DNA of 64,000 nt, from NCBI GenBank assembly GCA_942486035.1, contig CALNXK010000041.1, positions 1,871,001 to 1,935,000 of the forward strand, written 5' to 3'. Both the position numbers and the translations under genes were made by a program. Positions 47,729 to 58,865 of this stretch are shown here, one piece after another. Position 1 is the stretch's first letter. Each line of letters begins with the position of its first letter. Below the pieces are notes generated by a model. The model was not told the DNA's origin. It did not search any database and saw nothing but the letters and a program-made list of their open reading frames with translations. Source of the stretch: Porites lobata. Its lineage: Eukaryota > Cnidaria > Anthozoa > Scleractinia > Poritidae.

Positions 47729-50700
47729 ATGGCTACCAAAAATCTTCTGGTGATTCTTGTATTGATAGAGGCTTGTTCGTGCAGCGAATTTTCTATCACT
47801 GGCAAGCGACATGAAAGGTGAGTTAACGGAAGCGTGCTAAATATTCCGATTTGTTCACTATGCAATTACACACAAGGCATCTTTAGGTCAGGATTAATGT
47901 ACGTTCATGGTGCCTACATGGACATCGATGAAAACTAAGGAGCTATAATCTTCCTTACGACGCGATGACTTAATATCACAAATCAAAAATGTCTAATTGT
48001 CTCGTAGTTGTAAAAATCTCACATAAACTAAGGGCCCTTAACTGGGTAGCCGTGTAAGTGAAAGCACGACGGTGAGACGAGCTTTCGGATGCTGTGCTTG
48101 GTTCATTACTTTTCAAATCACTGAGCCAACTTTTCTTACACTCTCACTACGAAAGTCTTAACCAGAGTCCAAATCAGAGCTCTCAAAAGAATTGTACGAG
48201 AAAGACTTAGACTTAGACATAGACTGAAAGAAATGAAGCTTTTTTAAAAAAGGCTAAAAACTATCAATTCTGAAATTAACATGAAGATTCGTTTTCATTT
48301 TTAATCCTTGGAAGGACTGACACGGAGGTGTTAAGTTTGCTCCCTTTTGGAAATTACCGAGAGGTTGTTATTTTTATATTTATTATTTTTATTTTTTTGA
48401 GGGCATATTTAATATCCTTGACACTCCGATTTCTTTCTTCCATGTTTACGAAGGAGCTGCAAAGGATAGCGGTGTTGTTATACGGCAACCGCAAAAACAT
48501 TCCGTTATAAAACAAGTTCAGTAACCACATAAAGTATACCAACGGGGGGGAAAGTAAATTACACTGAGCTAAAAACACAATTATATATCAATAATTTATA
48601 GATATGGTTAGTGGGTTCTTATCTCGTTCCTGCATGCATGTTCGAAATAACAGTATGGAATGTAGAATCCCTGGTGTCAGAAGCAACAAAATTTGAAAAA
48701 GTTGTAATGTTTGCTATGGAACCAAACTAGTGGAGTATCATTGCAGTTACCCTACAAAAAAAGGGTCCAAAACTAAATTTCTAACCGGCTTTACCGAATC
48801 CGTCGGTCTAGTCTTCGCACCGCACTGTGCCAGGGTCCATCCCGTTCAGACATTCTTAGTTGGGTTCATAACTGCAATCAACCTTTGACTTGTTACATTA
48901 TAGCCTTTCTCAAGGTGTTCAAATACAAGAAAATTTCAATGATCCATCTGATTCTGAATTGACGTCCAAAATGAAATTGGTAGCACTTTTTTTTCTGACT
49001 TTCGATTTCATAATGAGTGAGATGATTTTAAAAGCTAACAACTGTAAGGGGCATACAGCTTAACTAGACAACGAACGGTGGTATAGCTCTCTGGTACACA
49101 AGACCACACCAAGGCTGATATCAATGTCTTTAATCAAACATCCTAGATTAGGAAGCCTCCACCTCCCCTCCACCCCCACTCTCTCCCTAATGAAAAAAAA
49201 AACTTAAATCATCACAGTTTTGTAATGAGAAGGGTTTAGGAGGATCTAAAGGTCAATAAAAACACATAAAAAGGACACCAGGAAAGAACAGTCTAAAGAG
49301 ATTTCCCGCATTCATAATAGCGATCCGTGAAAATAACTTCTTCAATAGCATGATGCCAACTCCCCTAAAAACCTTAAGGCATTTGTTGACCCTCTTTCTC
49401 TAATTACCTATTTGATAATTAGGTGTTCTTACATGTTAACTAGCACATGCCATATCTAGGACTTTTCTAATTTGTTTATTTGTTTGTTTTTCTTCCGATT
49501 TATAACCATGTCTTGTCCTCTTTGGTTTAAGATCTCTGCACGGCGACAGCAGGGACTGGGAACAAAGTCAACAGGAGGCCGCGAACTTATCTGCTACTAT
49601 AAATGAAATTCTGGACTCATACGATTCCAAATTACGACCTAATGCTGGTGGTAAGTGTCTGCTAAATAGACCCGTTGACGCTTTCTCTCCTTCCTGCCAG
49701 TCATAAAGTTAAGCATCTCGAACCTTCGTATTTTGGGGGGAGCAAGGACGGCGCATACAGTGGTGAGAGTACTCGCCTTCTTTCACCAATGCGGCTCGAG
49801 TTCAATCCATCCTAGCGTCGACTCCATATGTGAGCTGAGTTTATTGTTTGTTCTGTTATTTTCTTTAAGAGGTTTTTCTCCGTGCTCTCCGGTTTTCCCC
49901 TCTCCTCCAAAACCAACATTTCCAATTCTAATTCGAATAGGAATGGTAGACGAATTAAGAACAGGACCACTCTGTGGCTGTGCTTCCTCTGAATCGTTAT
50001 TTACTTATTTATTTATCTATCTGTTTATTTCTTTTTTTATTATTTAGTTAGTTGTTTATTTTTAAAAGTAGGTTGAGTTTGATCGTCCGGGTGAACGTAG
50101 TCCTGAATAGGACTGTTGTTGTTGTTGACAGTGACTGACGTTTCGACAACCTGTGCGGTAGACATCTTCAGAGCCAAAGTGAGTTGTATCACGTCAGTTG
50201 ATGGTATTATAGTCTGGTTATTGATCTGATTGGTCAATCACGTCTCGATGTTATTGGTCGTCTGTCAGTTAAGCCGTGATGTTATTGGCTATGAAGACTC
50301 GTAATCAGCAATTGGTGCGTTTCGATCCGTCTATTGTCATAGTTAAACAGTCGTCTATTGTTAGTCAAATTGTCAGTTCCCCAGTCATTCTCTCGTAGTT
50401 AGTTTTGCTTGATCTCGTCAATAAGTCGTTTGTACGGCGCTGATAACTGTTGGCTACGATTCAGTGGCGTTTGTTCTAAGTTAGTAAACCATAACATTTT
50501 CTTCGATCTCCTACACGCGAACTGTACCTCTTTAGTTACGTTACGTTGACGACATCTTCACTGCCATGCACAAAGACGAAATCGACGATTTTCACGAACA
50601 CCTTAACAGACAGAACGCGGACATACAGTTCACCAAGGAGATCGAAGAAAATGGTAAGATACCTTTTGTAGACCGCTTGGTCACTCGCGACCACAACAAA

Positions 50701-53700
50701 CTAAAAACGACTATTTACAGAAAACCGACACATACCGACCGATTACTAGACCAGTCTTCGTACAACCTGACCTCTCACAACTATCCGGACTCTGACGAGA
50801 CGAGCGCAACTAGTTTGCGACTCACCTGACAGCCTACAAGACGAGACTGATTATCTTAACAAAGTTCTTAGTAAGAACAATTACACCACGGACTTTGTTA
50901 GACGGAACACTCACAGTAACAGTGATTCCAACACTCAGACCAGCTCTGGCCCTGTTACAACAGCGACTACACCGTACATCAGAGGCACCTCTGAACTATT
51001 GCACGTATATTACAACCTTACAATATACGTGTTGCACACAAACCGATAACCACTTTACGGCGACCGCTTACTAATGTCAAGGACAAAGACAAACCGGAGG
51101 ACAGACAGGGAGCAGTATACAAGATTAAATGCTGCGACTGCCAGGCTTCTTAATTGGTGAAACCGGCAGAAACCTAAGCACGCGACTGACCAAACACAAA
51201 CGAGCGACGAGGAATGGTGACGTCAACAATCACATTGCTGAGCCGTGACCATTTACAGACAAAACATCAAATAGGCCATTTTACAGTTATGGATGGAAGC
51301 GACGCTGACGGTGACCTTGTTTTGGTACAAACCTTCCTGCTTTATTATGTAAATCAAGTTATTCTTATGCTAACTAGTATTTTTCAGGGACAATTTACAT
51401 AACAAAGCAAAGGAGGTTTGTATCAAAACAAGGTCACCGTCAGCCTGACATTCACTCGAAGGCTAGGGTACTAAGTCCACAACTGCAAAATAGTCTATTG
51501 ACTGGGACTCTGCGACATGTATAACGTATTCTACAGACTGCTATCAACGTCTTACTTTAGAAAGCTGGTTTACTAACTTAGAACAAACGCAACTGAATCG
51601 TAGCCAACACTGTTACCAGCGCCGTACAAAAGACTTATTGACGAGATCAAGCAAAATTAACTACGAGAGAATGACTGGGGAACTGACAATTTGACTAACA
51701 ATAGACGACTGTTTAACTATGACAATAGACGGATCGAAACGCACCAATTACTGATTACGAGTCTTCATAGCCAATAACATCACGGCTTAACTGACAGACG
51801 ACCAATAACATCGCGACGTAATTGACCAATCAGATCAATAACCAGAGTATAACACCATCAAATGACGTGATACAACTCACTTTGACTCTGAAGATGTCTA
51901 CCGCACAGGTTGTCGAAACGTCAGTCACTGTCAACAACAACAACAGTCTTATTCAGAACTACGTTCACCCGGACGATCAAACTCAACCTACTTTTGAAAT
52001 GACCCCTGGGTTCAAACGTTTCACAGTTATTTATTTTTAACGTAATATTTTCCCTGCCATGTGTTTATAGGTCGTAATTAAGTTGTAGAAGCCGCGTTCA
52101 TTGACTTTCCCTTTTTTTTATTTTTGCTTTAATTGGTTATAGACTAACTGTTATAGACTTTTTTTTCTCTTAAAGGTGTACCTGTGGAAGTTAAGGTTGA
52201 AATCAAAGTTGTTTCGTTTGGAGAATTAAATGAAGCAAACATGGTACGAGACTGTTCATTTTCTCATGTTAGCTAGAGCGATGAGAAGTAGAAAGCACTA
52301 GGCAATTGTATAATAAATTCGTTCATTTACGAGTTCCCTCAATCTTAATCAGGTAAATGACGACAGAAAAGCGACCACGTTGATCATAGTTAGTTAAGTG
52401 GAATGGTTAGAAGCCCTTCAGACTCCTTTGTTTATGTGTTTTTGTGGACTTACAGTGCACATCGTTCAATAACATTCCTATCATTTTGATCTCACTAGCC
52501 AATAAAAACACGTAGCATTAATTTATTCCGTCACGATTTGTGAACAAAAAAACAAAGAATTTTGCACTGTAAGGAGCTCCTAACATAAACTGCAGCACCG
52601 GTGTGTACCTTTGATGTTTGCCGTCTATCATAACTGGCCACCTCTACTAGCTATGCTTAGATGATGGTATCTGAATAACACTAATAACACGGCCCTTCAA
52701 GAATTGAAGAAGCAAGGTTAACAATTGTCAACTTTGCCCGGGCACAACCCTTTTTAATCTGCCCTATATATATTACGTATTTCGCCCATATTCTTTCACA
52801 ATTTAGTTAAAGAAGTATAAAAAATATGAAGTCGCATTAAACTTTCCGTTCAATTATCTATATAAATTTCTCTTGGTAACCCAGTGTCGTGTCTTCTCAT
52901 GCGCTGATATAGGAATATTCAATGGATTTATTCTTCCGCCAGTGGTGGTATGACCCAAGATTCAAGCATAATTCCAGCACGCCATTCACCATGGCAGCAG
53001 ATCCTACTGAAATGTTCTGGACACCAGATACGTACTTCTTCAACGTGAAGAAAATAAAGTACCACTTTGTGACACGTGAAAACATGCGTGTTATGATTTA
53101 CTCAACGGGTAAAATTTACTTCAGTGCCCGGTGAGTAAGGAAATGCAAAGCCGTTCAATGTAACAAATTAGCCATATAGTTATAGCGGAGAGCAACCTCC
53201 ATTGCTTTAGAAATTGGAAACCTTATCGAGAAAACTTGGTTATGCCCGTCCACTTACCCGCTCGTAGAGAGCGGCGGGAAGGGACTTAGTAGACAAGAAT
53301 TCCTCCCCTCCTCCCCTAGAGAGTTTTTTATGTTCCTATTGTTTTAATAGGAGTAAGAAAGGAAAGGCTTTTGGTTGGAAGATTTTTTTCTATTTGATGC
53401 ACAGGTTTTTTTTTTTTTTTTTTTTTTTGTTGTTGTTGTTGTGTTTTTGCTGTAAACATGCGAGTTTTAGCGAGAGTTTTTTTCATGTCGGATGTGTGTT
53501 TGCGGGATATTAATGAGCTTACACAACAACGACGGTGATGGTTACGATGATGCCGAAGTCTCCTAAAGTTAAGTAGGGATCTGAAGATTTAGTGGCTTAC
53601 AGTTAGTACTGGTTTAAAGTTAATTGCTTTATTTTTCTAAACTGAAGTTTCGTTTTCAGCCCTGGATAAATCAATATATTATATTACATAAGCAGCAAAA

Positions 53701-56700
53701 GAAACGGCACGTTAAGTTCCATACCACAGACTCACAGCTCTAGTTAAAACAATCTCCTCTCGATTAGTTTATGAGCGCCTGCGCAGTACCAATTTGTGTA
53801 AACACATTAGAGGCTGGAAGCTATCTCGCATCTCCTACACGCTTCCCTCTGTTAAATTATGATAAGAGACTGAGACAAAACAGGATGACTGGGGATCAGT
53901 CTGTCTATCTTCTCTTCCTGGTCACCCTTGGGAAGATAATTATTGTTTCGACTGAAAAAAAAATGTTTGTCCCAGTGGCTTAATAACTAAGTTAGATGCT
54001 GAGAGAGCTGTACCTTTAAAAGTAGATGCCAGCTGGTTCGAATCCTGTAGAGGACCTGGCGGGATTGCGTTCGGCCGCTAGTATGAAAATCATGATATTT
54101 CTCCATTGAATTTCATTTGTACAGTTCTTACAACGTACCGGTATTGATTTCATAGGCATCACTGATTTGACAAAAATATTTTATCCTTACTGTTTTTTTC
54201 TTTTAAGGATAACATTAACAGCCCAGTGTGATATGGACTTTCACCTTTACCCAATGGATACCCAACATTGCTCCTTGGTTATCGAAAGCTGTGAGTATTG
54301 ACTTCTCGTAAAAATTCAATAGACTGCAATGTACACTTATTGAGGGAAATCGGTTAGTTTTGTTTAACCGAGAGTCGCATCGGGAAACATCAGGACTCAA
54401 GCATAAATGTTTTGTTATATTTCTGACTTTCACTTCAACAGCGAGAAAGAATAAAGAAAGAATCAAAACAATGTCGGCACTAATAAGCTTTATAAGAACA
54501 CAAATTTAACTTTAAAAACCGCTGAACAAATGATCCACAGAGTACTTTTCTTGTGATTTTCTGCACTTTTTTCATCCACCTGCTGCTGTATCTCTTCCTG
54601 GGTAGCTTTGAAAATCGTTGCTTTTAACTTGAGGCTCCGTGTGTGTGCCGAAGTATGCGTTCACGAAAGTGAAAACTGGCAGTTTTTTTTGTTGTTGTTG
54701 CTGTATCCTGAGCGAGGTACAGTTTCTGAATTGTATCACAAATCGGGATATATATATTTGAATTTAGTCAAGATCACGTGACCAAGAATCAACCAGTGGC
54801 AGTTCCTGTTTAGTTGAGTGAAAGTCTAGGAATATAACAACAACTTACGCAACGTTCCAAAACAAGTTGCACGCTTTTTTTCCCGTTTTACCGTTCCTTT
54901 AAATTCAATTTGTAACAGAATAAATTTTCTCTATCATTAGACGCGCACACTACAGAAGACATAGATTACAGATGGCGAAGGACAAAGACGAACCAAGGAA
55001 AAGGGATCGAGATTGTATCTCAAGAGATGGCCCAGTTTGAACTGACCGGGATAGAAACCAAGATCAAGGATACGGAAAACAGCAAAGGTTAATATTCTAC
55101 ATCGAAATCTCTGAGGTTGAGTTGTCGTCATCGGCGGAGCTCCTGGAAGCTCATTTGTTGAAAAAATATTCAAGAAAAAATGATAGCTTTAGGTTGGATT
55201 AAAAATTAGATCAGATTAAAAGCGCTTCAGACATGCACAATAGCAACTACTGTGGGAGGAGGTTCCTTAGACTTTCCTTAATAGATTAGAAAATATGACG
55301 AATCTTGGTTAGAGGAACACTTAAACCAAAGCTGTGAATGAAAATTAGATAAAATGAGACGATAGTAGTCAGGATTGATGTGACCATACTCAAAAAAGAC
55401 TTGTAGAGGTGAAAACCTAACCGGGCTGGTTGCAAAAAAAAAAGAAAACTGAAAGGGTGGCAAAACCTCTCTCCATTTAATCATCGAAAAGTTTTCTGGT
55501 TATGACACACAGGTATCCCAGTAAAACCAAGAAGAAAATGATATCATTGCTTTTTCTTGCGTTGAACAAAATCACACCAGGTCATTGTGTTTTCATTATC
55601 AGGTTCTTTTGCTCGTCTCAGCGTCGTGTTTTCGTTCAAGCGCCGTCTGGATTATTTCGTGTCATCCGTATTTTCCCCCACGGTAACTCTGGTCATCCTC
55701 TCGTGGTGCTGTTTTTGGATAAACCGCCATGCTGTTCCGGCACGCGTATCCTTGGGAATAACAACAATACTCACCTCAATTGTGCTTAGTGGCTCCATGA
55801 ATCAAGAGATGCCGCAAGTCAGTTACATCAAAGCTCAAGACTATTTCTTACTTGTCAGTTTTGGATTTATCTTTGTGTCATTTCTAGAGTATATGATAGT
55901 GTTGAATTCGGATCCTCGACCTGTATGGTTTGGATGGCTAAGAAGTTGCTGTGTTAAGGAATCAGGAAAGGTATCTAATGTAATGTAGACAGATATTAGT
56001 AAATGTCTGGGGAAGGTACATATGATTTAATGCCATGAATAAATGTCTGAAATCCAGCTGAAGAGTTTGCTTTCCCTAATAACATATCTAAATCCACTAT
56101 CTTCAAATAAAACTGTTAAAAATGATAATTAAGCCAAGATCAAGGGCGGCTGGGAGAGAACAGAGGGAAAAACTAGGGTGGTGTTCGAAACAAACAAAAA
56201 TGTTCAAAACCTTCCAGATACTTGCTGCAAGTGTGAACAGAATTAAGCACACAACTCGGATCTTGGGTACTTCATACTATAGACACGATGCATGGAAAAG
56301 ATTCGTATGACTTCATGTTTGATAGACTTCCGTCCGTTTAGTTGAGAGTTATATATGTATACAGGGCTAGGGGACATTTCCTGATGTACATCATAATGCG
56401 CATGTATCTCATTCGTGTGCATTTCCTCATACTGGCTAACATTTGCTTTGTGTTTGTTCTACAATAACAGGATGAGAAAAGACCATTACAATTTGAGGAT
56501 GCGGTTACAGAAAAGGAGGTAAAGAAATCTATTCACGGACAGATATTTTTCGTAATCGACCAATTTCGATAGAAATTATTGAAATTCATACTCGTTTCCG
56601 AGGCTTGGGGAATAAATCAAAAGAAGTGTATTGTTCATTGCTAAGCCTCAGGATGATTTCTTTTGTTTTATTCCTCCAAGCCTCAGTGCCGAGAATGAAT

Positions 56701-57188
56701 TTAATATATCGAAATTGGTGAAGATCTATTACATGACGAAAGAGCCCCTCCAGGGATTCCGCTTAATATAATATGATGAGTAGCGAGCTTACGATTCTGA
56801 TATTTTTCGTTTGCAGACCAGTTATAGCACAGAGCCTGATATGGATTTAGAAGCGGAAACCAATCACACCACTGAACACGATATGATACACGGCCGTACG
56901 CATGTTCGTAACGGCACCATACCAAGGCGAATAGTGGTGTCTAATACAGAACAAGGGGCAACAGTTCTGTTACTAGATAAATACGGACAAATGCGTAATG
57001 GCGGGAAAACTCACATCAACTCTGCAGCCAAACAAGAACTTTGTAAGAAGCCAATTCGGGCCTGTACTCACTGGATCGACATGGTATCCCGGATCATCTT
57101 CCCAGCCTCCTATGCTGCCTTTTTGTTGGTATTCTGGCAAAAATTCGTTCAGGAAGGAAACATGAAGGCTATCAACAGCACTAATTAA
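47729..57188 (+). CDS. glycine/GABA-receptor-like Cys-loop chloride channel subunit
   Basis: Pentameric ligand-gated ion channel subunit of 503 residues for the plasma membrane. Nine exons: 47729-47817, 49532-49650, 52176-52243, 52913-53130, 54208-54290, 54941-55087, 55603-55970, 56471-56518, 56817-57188. All are GT-AG and phase-consistent (1512 nt). It has a signal peptide (MATKNLLVILVLIEACSC), FFRQWWYDPR (residues 99-108) and WTPDTYF (128-134). The Cys-loop is C172-C186 with 13 residues between, including FHLYPMD. Four membrane segments follow, with PAR at 287-289 before M2, the signature of anion-selective members. The extra loop-C disulfide of vertebrate glycine receptors is not present, so the ligand (glycine, GABA, taurine or other) is open. 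A paralog follows in tandem at 62172. The ATG exon may start at an acceptor near 47719, implying a 5' UTR intron. Confidence 0.93.
49532..55087 (+). CDS. receptor extracellular domain exons 2-6
   Basis: Exon 2 encodes the start of the mature domain, ending LDSYDSKLRPNAGG, with an NLS glycosylation site. Exon 3 (68 nt) gives VEVKVEIKVVSFGELNEANM. Exon 4 carries FRQWWYDPR with an arginine at the position used for ligand binding in glycine receptors, an NSS glycosylation site and WTPDTYFF. Exon 5 contains nearly the whole Cys-loop. Exon 6 gives the loop C region and the pre-M1 strand (EIVSQEMAQFEL). The intron at 49651-52175 hosts a SINE and a Penelope element. Confidence 0.9.
49735..50045 (+). 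mobile_element. tRNA-derived SINE in receptor intron 2
   Basis: It starts GGGGGGAGCAAGGACGGCGC. An A-box-like stretch (ACAGTGGTGAGAGTACTC) and a B-box-like GGCTCGAGTTCAATCC are correctly spaced. Then come AGAGGTTTTTCTCCG and CCAACATTT, and a tail of TTTATT repeats near 50000-50045. A body fragment recurs at 41991-42060. From memory, similar SINEs are common in coral genomes. Confidence 0.7.
50542..51760 (+). pseudogene. Penelope RT/GIY-YIG polyprotein remnant
   Basis: The first open segment to 50826 encodes the end of the RT palm (YVDD catalytic motif), EENGKIPFVDRLV and YRKPTHTDRLLDQ. A frameshift near 50815 continues into DSLQDETDYLNKV and, after more shifts, the GIY-YIG endonuclease (CCDC, then IGETGR). 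The C-terminal part (SATCITYSTDYYQRLTLES) resumes only after the insertion, at about 51495. Several frame breaks make it non-functional. Low identity to the host genes confirms it is not a receptor exon. Confidence 0.75.
51278..51491. mobile_element. foldback MITE nested in the Penelope element
   Basis: The ends ATTTTACAGTTATGGA (51278) and TCCACAACTGCAAAAT (to 51491) are 16 bp inverted repeats with two mismatches. Inside, about 50 bp arms at 51304-51354 and 51393-51444 pair (both contain GCTGACGGTGACCTTGTTTT in opposite orientation). The insertion separates the KHQI and DWDSATC parts of the Penelope endonuclease, so it came later. Confidence 0.75.
53966..54070 (+). repeat. tRNA-derived sequence, possible SINE head, receptor intron 4
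   Basis: CAGTGGCTTAATAACTAAG resembles an A-box, and GCTGGTTCGAATCCTGT is a near-perfect B-box about 50 bases later. The stems of a cloverleaf do not pair well. It is interpreted as a tRNA-derived SINE head or a decayed tRNA. Confidence 0.45.
55603..57188 (+). CDS. receptor membrane domain exons 7-9
   Basis: Exon 7 (55603-55970) encodes M1 (DYFVSSVFSPTVTLVILSW), M2 (PARVSLGITTILTSIVLSG) and M3 (YFLLVSFGFIFVSFLEYMIV). The M2 facing residues are Ser at 2', Thr at 6' and Leu at 9'; Leu 9' is the common gate. Exon 8 (48 nt) and the first part of exon 9 form the cytoplasmic loop of about 120 residues, with no recognised motif. M4 is near 467-487 (MVSRIIFPASYAAFLLVFW). The stop is TAA at 57186. 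Reading past exon 7 without splicing stops at 55988 before M4. Confidence 0.9.
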
Positions 57189-57345
57189 CTCTTAAGTCTT
57201 TATAAAGGCAGTTACTCCTGAATTTTTCATAAAAAGTAAAAAGCTATTTTACCCTTGTCGGAAATTGAAAATTTTATGAAGGTTTGTTAATTTATTTCAA
57301 TGACCGCAAAGAGAGTGGTGCACTAATTAAATCGAAGTTAATGTT

Positions 57346-57534
57346 AAGGGACGGACCATTAGCCGCCGGAATTTTTTTTCGTTAGCAGATTCCTTGTATA
57401 AATTTTTTTTTTATTCCATAGCATGAATATTTTCTAGGGTTAATTGGCGTGCAAGAATTTTTTTTCATTTAATGTTCCCTTGCGCGATTTTTTTCTTTCC
57501 CCGCCCCCATAAGTTTTCTAATGGTCCTTCCCCT
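57346..57534. mobile_element. MITE with 17 bp TIRs in the receptor 3' flank
   Basis: AAGGGACGGACCATTAG at 57346-57362 pairs with CTAATGGTCCTTCCCCT at 57518-57534 (15 of 17). The inside is T-rich and non-coding. It starts about 160 bases after the receptor stop, so it may be inside or just past the 3' UTR; an ATTAAA lies just before it at 57326. Confidence 0.7.
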
Positions 57535-58599
57535 GAGTTACGCTGTTTATAAACTGTTTTCAGCATTTTTTGACAATGACAATGTTCTAACTGGGCCTCT
57601 GCTGAGCGATTGTCTGGTTTTGACGTATTCTTATAACCTGCCCTTTTATGATGCTGAGAGATTGAGAACATTGAGTTAGCATAGCTCCGCGGTGGGGAAA
57701 AAAACTAAAGGCGAAAAACGGCTTTTAATATGCCAAATATGCTAAAGGAGATCATATGGCCTGCACCACTCCAGTCAGTTTTTCTTAGAAAAAAGTATGG
57801 CTTAACATAGACTTTTATCTGATTGTATGGTTGAATTACAACTTTGAATGTTTGAATTTTTTTATAATAATAGTATTTGGTCGGGTATTTTCCAATAGTG
57901 CAACTTTTATGACAAAAATTAGAGAACAGTCTGTTAACCTTATTACAGGCTTTTGTTTTCAATCGTTGGTGATAACAATAATAACCCCTTAAGATTACAT
58001 ATCAGAGCGTTTAAAACTTGTCATTTACTTTTCACGCATTTAAGAATTAAATAGAAATCACAATTATAGTTATAATTATATAGAAGATATATCCGACTCT
58101 TAAGTTTGTCAAGAATAGTTTCTGTGATCGAGTGTCCCGTCTGTCATTAATTAAACACGAATACAATTATCGTGGATAGATATTTCCTTCTTCATCTTCT
58201 TATTCTTATTCAAGTTCTTCTTCTTTCCCATGCATTTTACGTTTGAGCAAAACGATCAGTAGGATGAGAATCAAGAGGATCTCACTTTCACCCTAAGGGG
58301 GGAGGGCATTAAATTTTGAGGGAGTGGCACATCAAAAACAATACCTTGTGATAGATAACTAGGAGAAAATCTGCATAAGGAACGGCGGGAGAAATTCATA
58401 GAATTCCCATCTTCTTTTAAAAATTTGTACAATGGGAGTCTGATAGGCATATTTAAAAAGAAGAGAATCTAATCTCTCTCATCCTTTTCCGATGAGAAAG
58501 GTTGAAAAGACATAATTTCATCGCCCCCTACGATAAACGAATATTGCTTTCATGCCTGAGTCTGGGTGAATTCACCCAGGTTCTCTCTCAGCTTTTTTA

Positions 58600-58865
58600 T
58601 ATTATCATTAGAGTATAATATATTATGCGTAGTTTAAATATCTTTTACTTTTATATTGTATCTAGGTAATTCTTAATTATAAATTGTCAGTGTCCCCAAA
58701 TTAGTATGAGGCTGTTCCCAAGCTATACGGCTCCGACACATTAATAAAGTTTTCTCTTCTCTTCTCTTCTCTTCTCTTCTCTTCTCTTCTCTTCCCTTCT
58801 CTTCTCTTCTCTTCCCTTCTCTTCTCTTCTCTTCTCTTCTATTCTATTCTATTCTATTCTATTCA
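58600..58865 (+). repeat. retroelement 3' tail followed by TTCTC/TATTC microsatellite
   Basis: CAGTGTCCCCAAATTAGTAT, then CCGACACATTAATAAAG, resembles the 3' end of a non-LTR retroelement or SINE with an AATAAA box. It runs straight into about 20 copies of TTCTC (with two CTTCCC variants), then TATTC copies to 58865. Microsatellite tails directly at the 3' end are typical of some LINE/SINE families. Confidence 0.55.

Larger units (their letters stand above)
50064..51995 (+). mobile_element. decayed Penelope-like retroelement with inverted terminal copies
   Basis: The arms 50064-50490 and 51567-51995 are near-identical in opposite orientation (about 430 bp). Between them lies a remnant reverse transcriptase reading from a YVDDIFTAMH motif at 50542, then a GIY-YIG-type endonuclease stretch (AVYKIKCCDC, then IGETGRNLSTRL after a frameshift). 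RT followed by GIY-YIG and duplicated pseudo-LTRs, in direct or inverted orientation, is the structure of Penelope-like elements. This copy is 5'-truncated and frameshifted. It sits in receptor intron 2 and is interrupted by a foldback element at 51278-51491. Confidence 0.85.
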
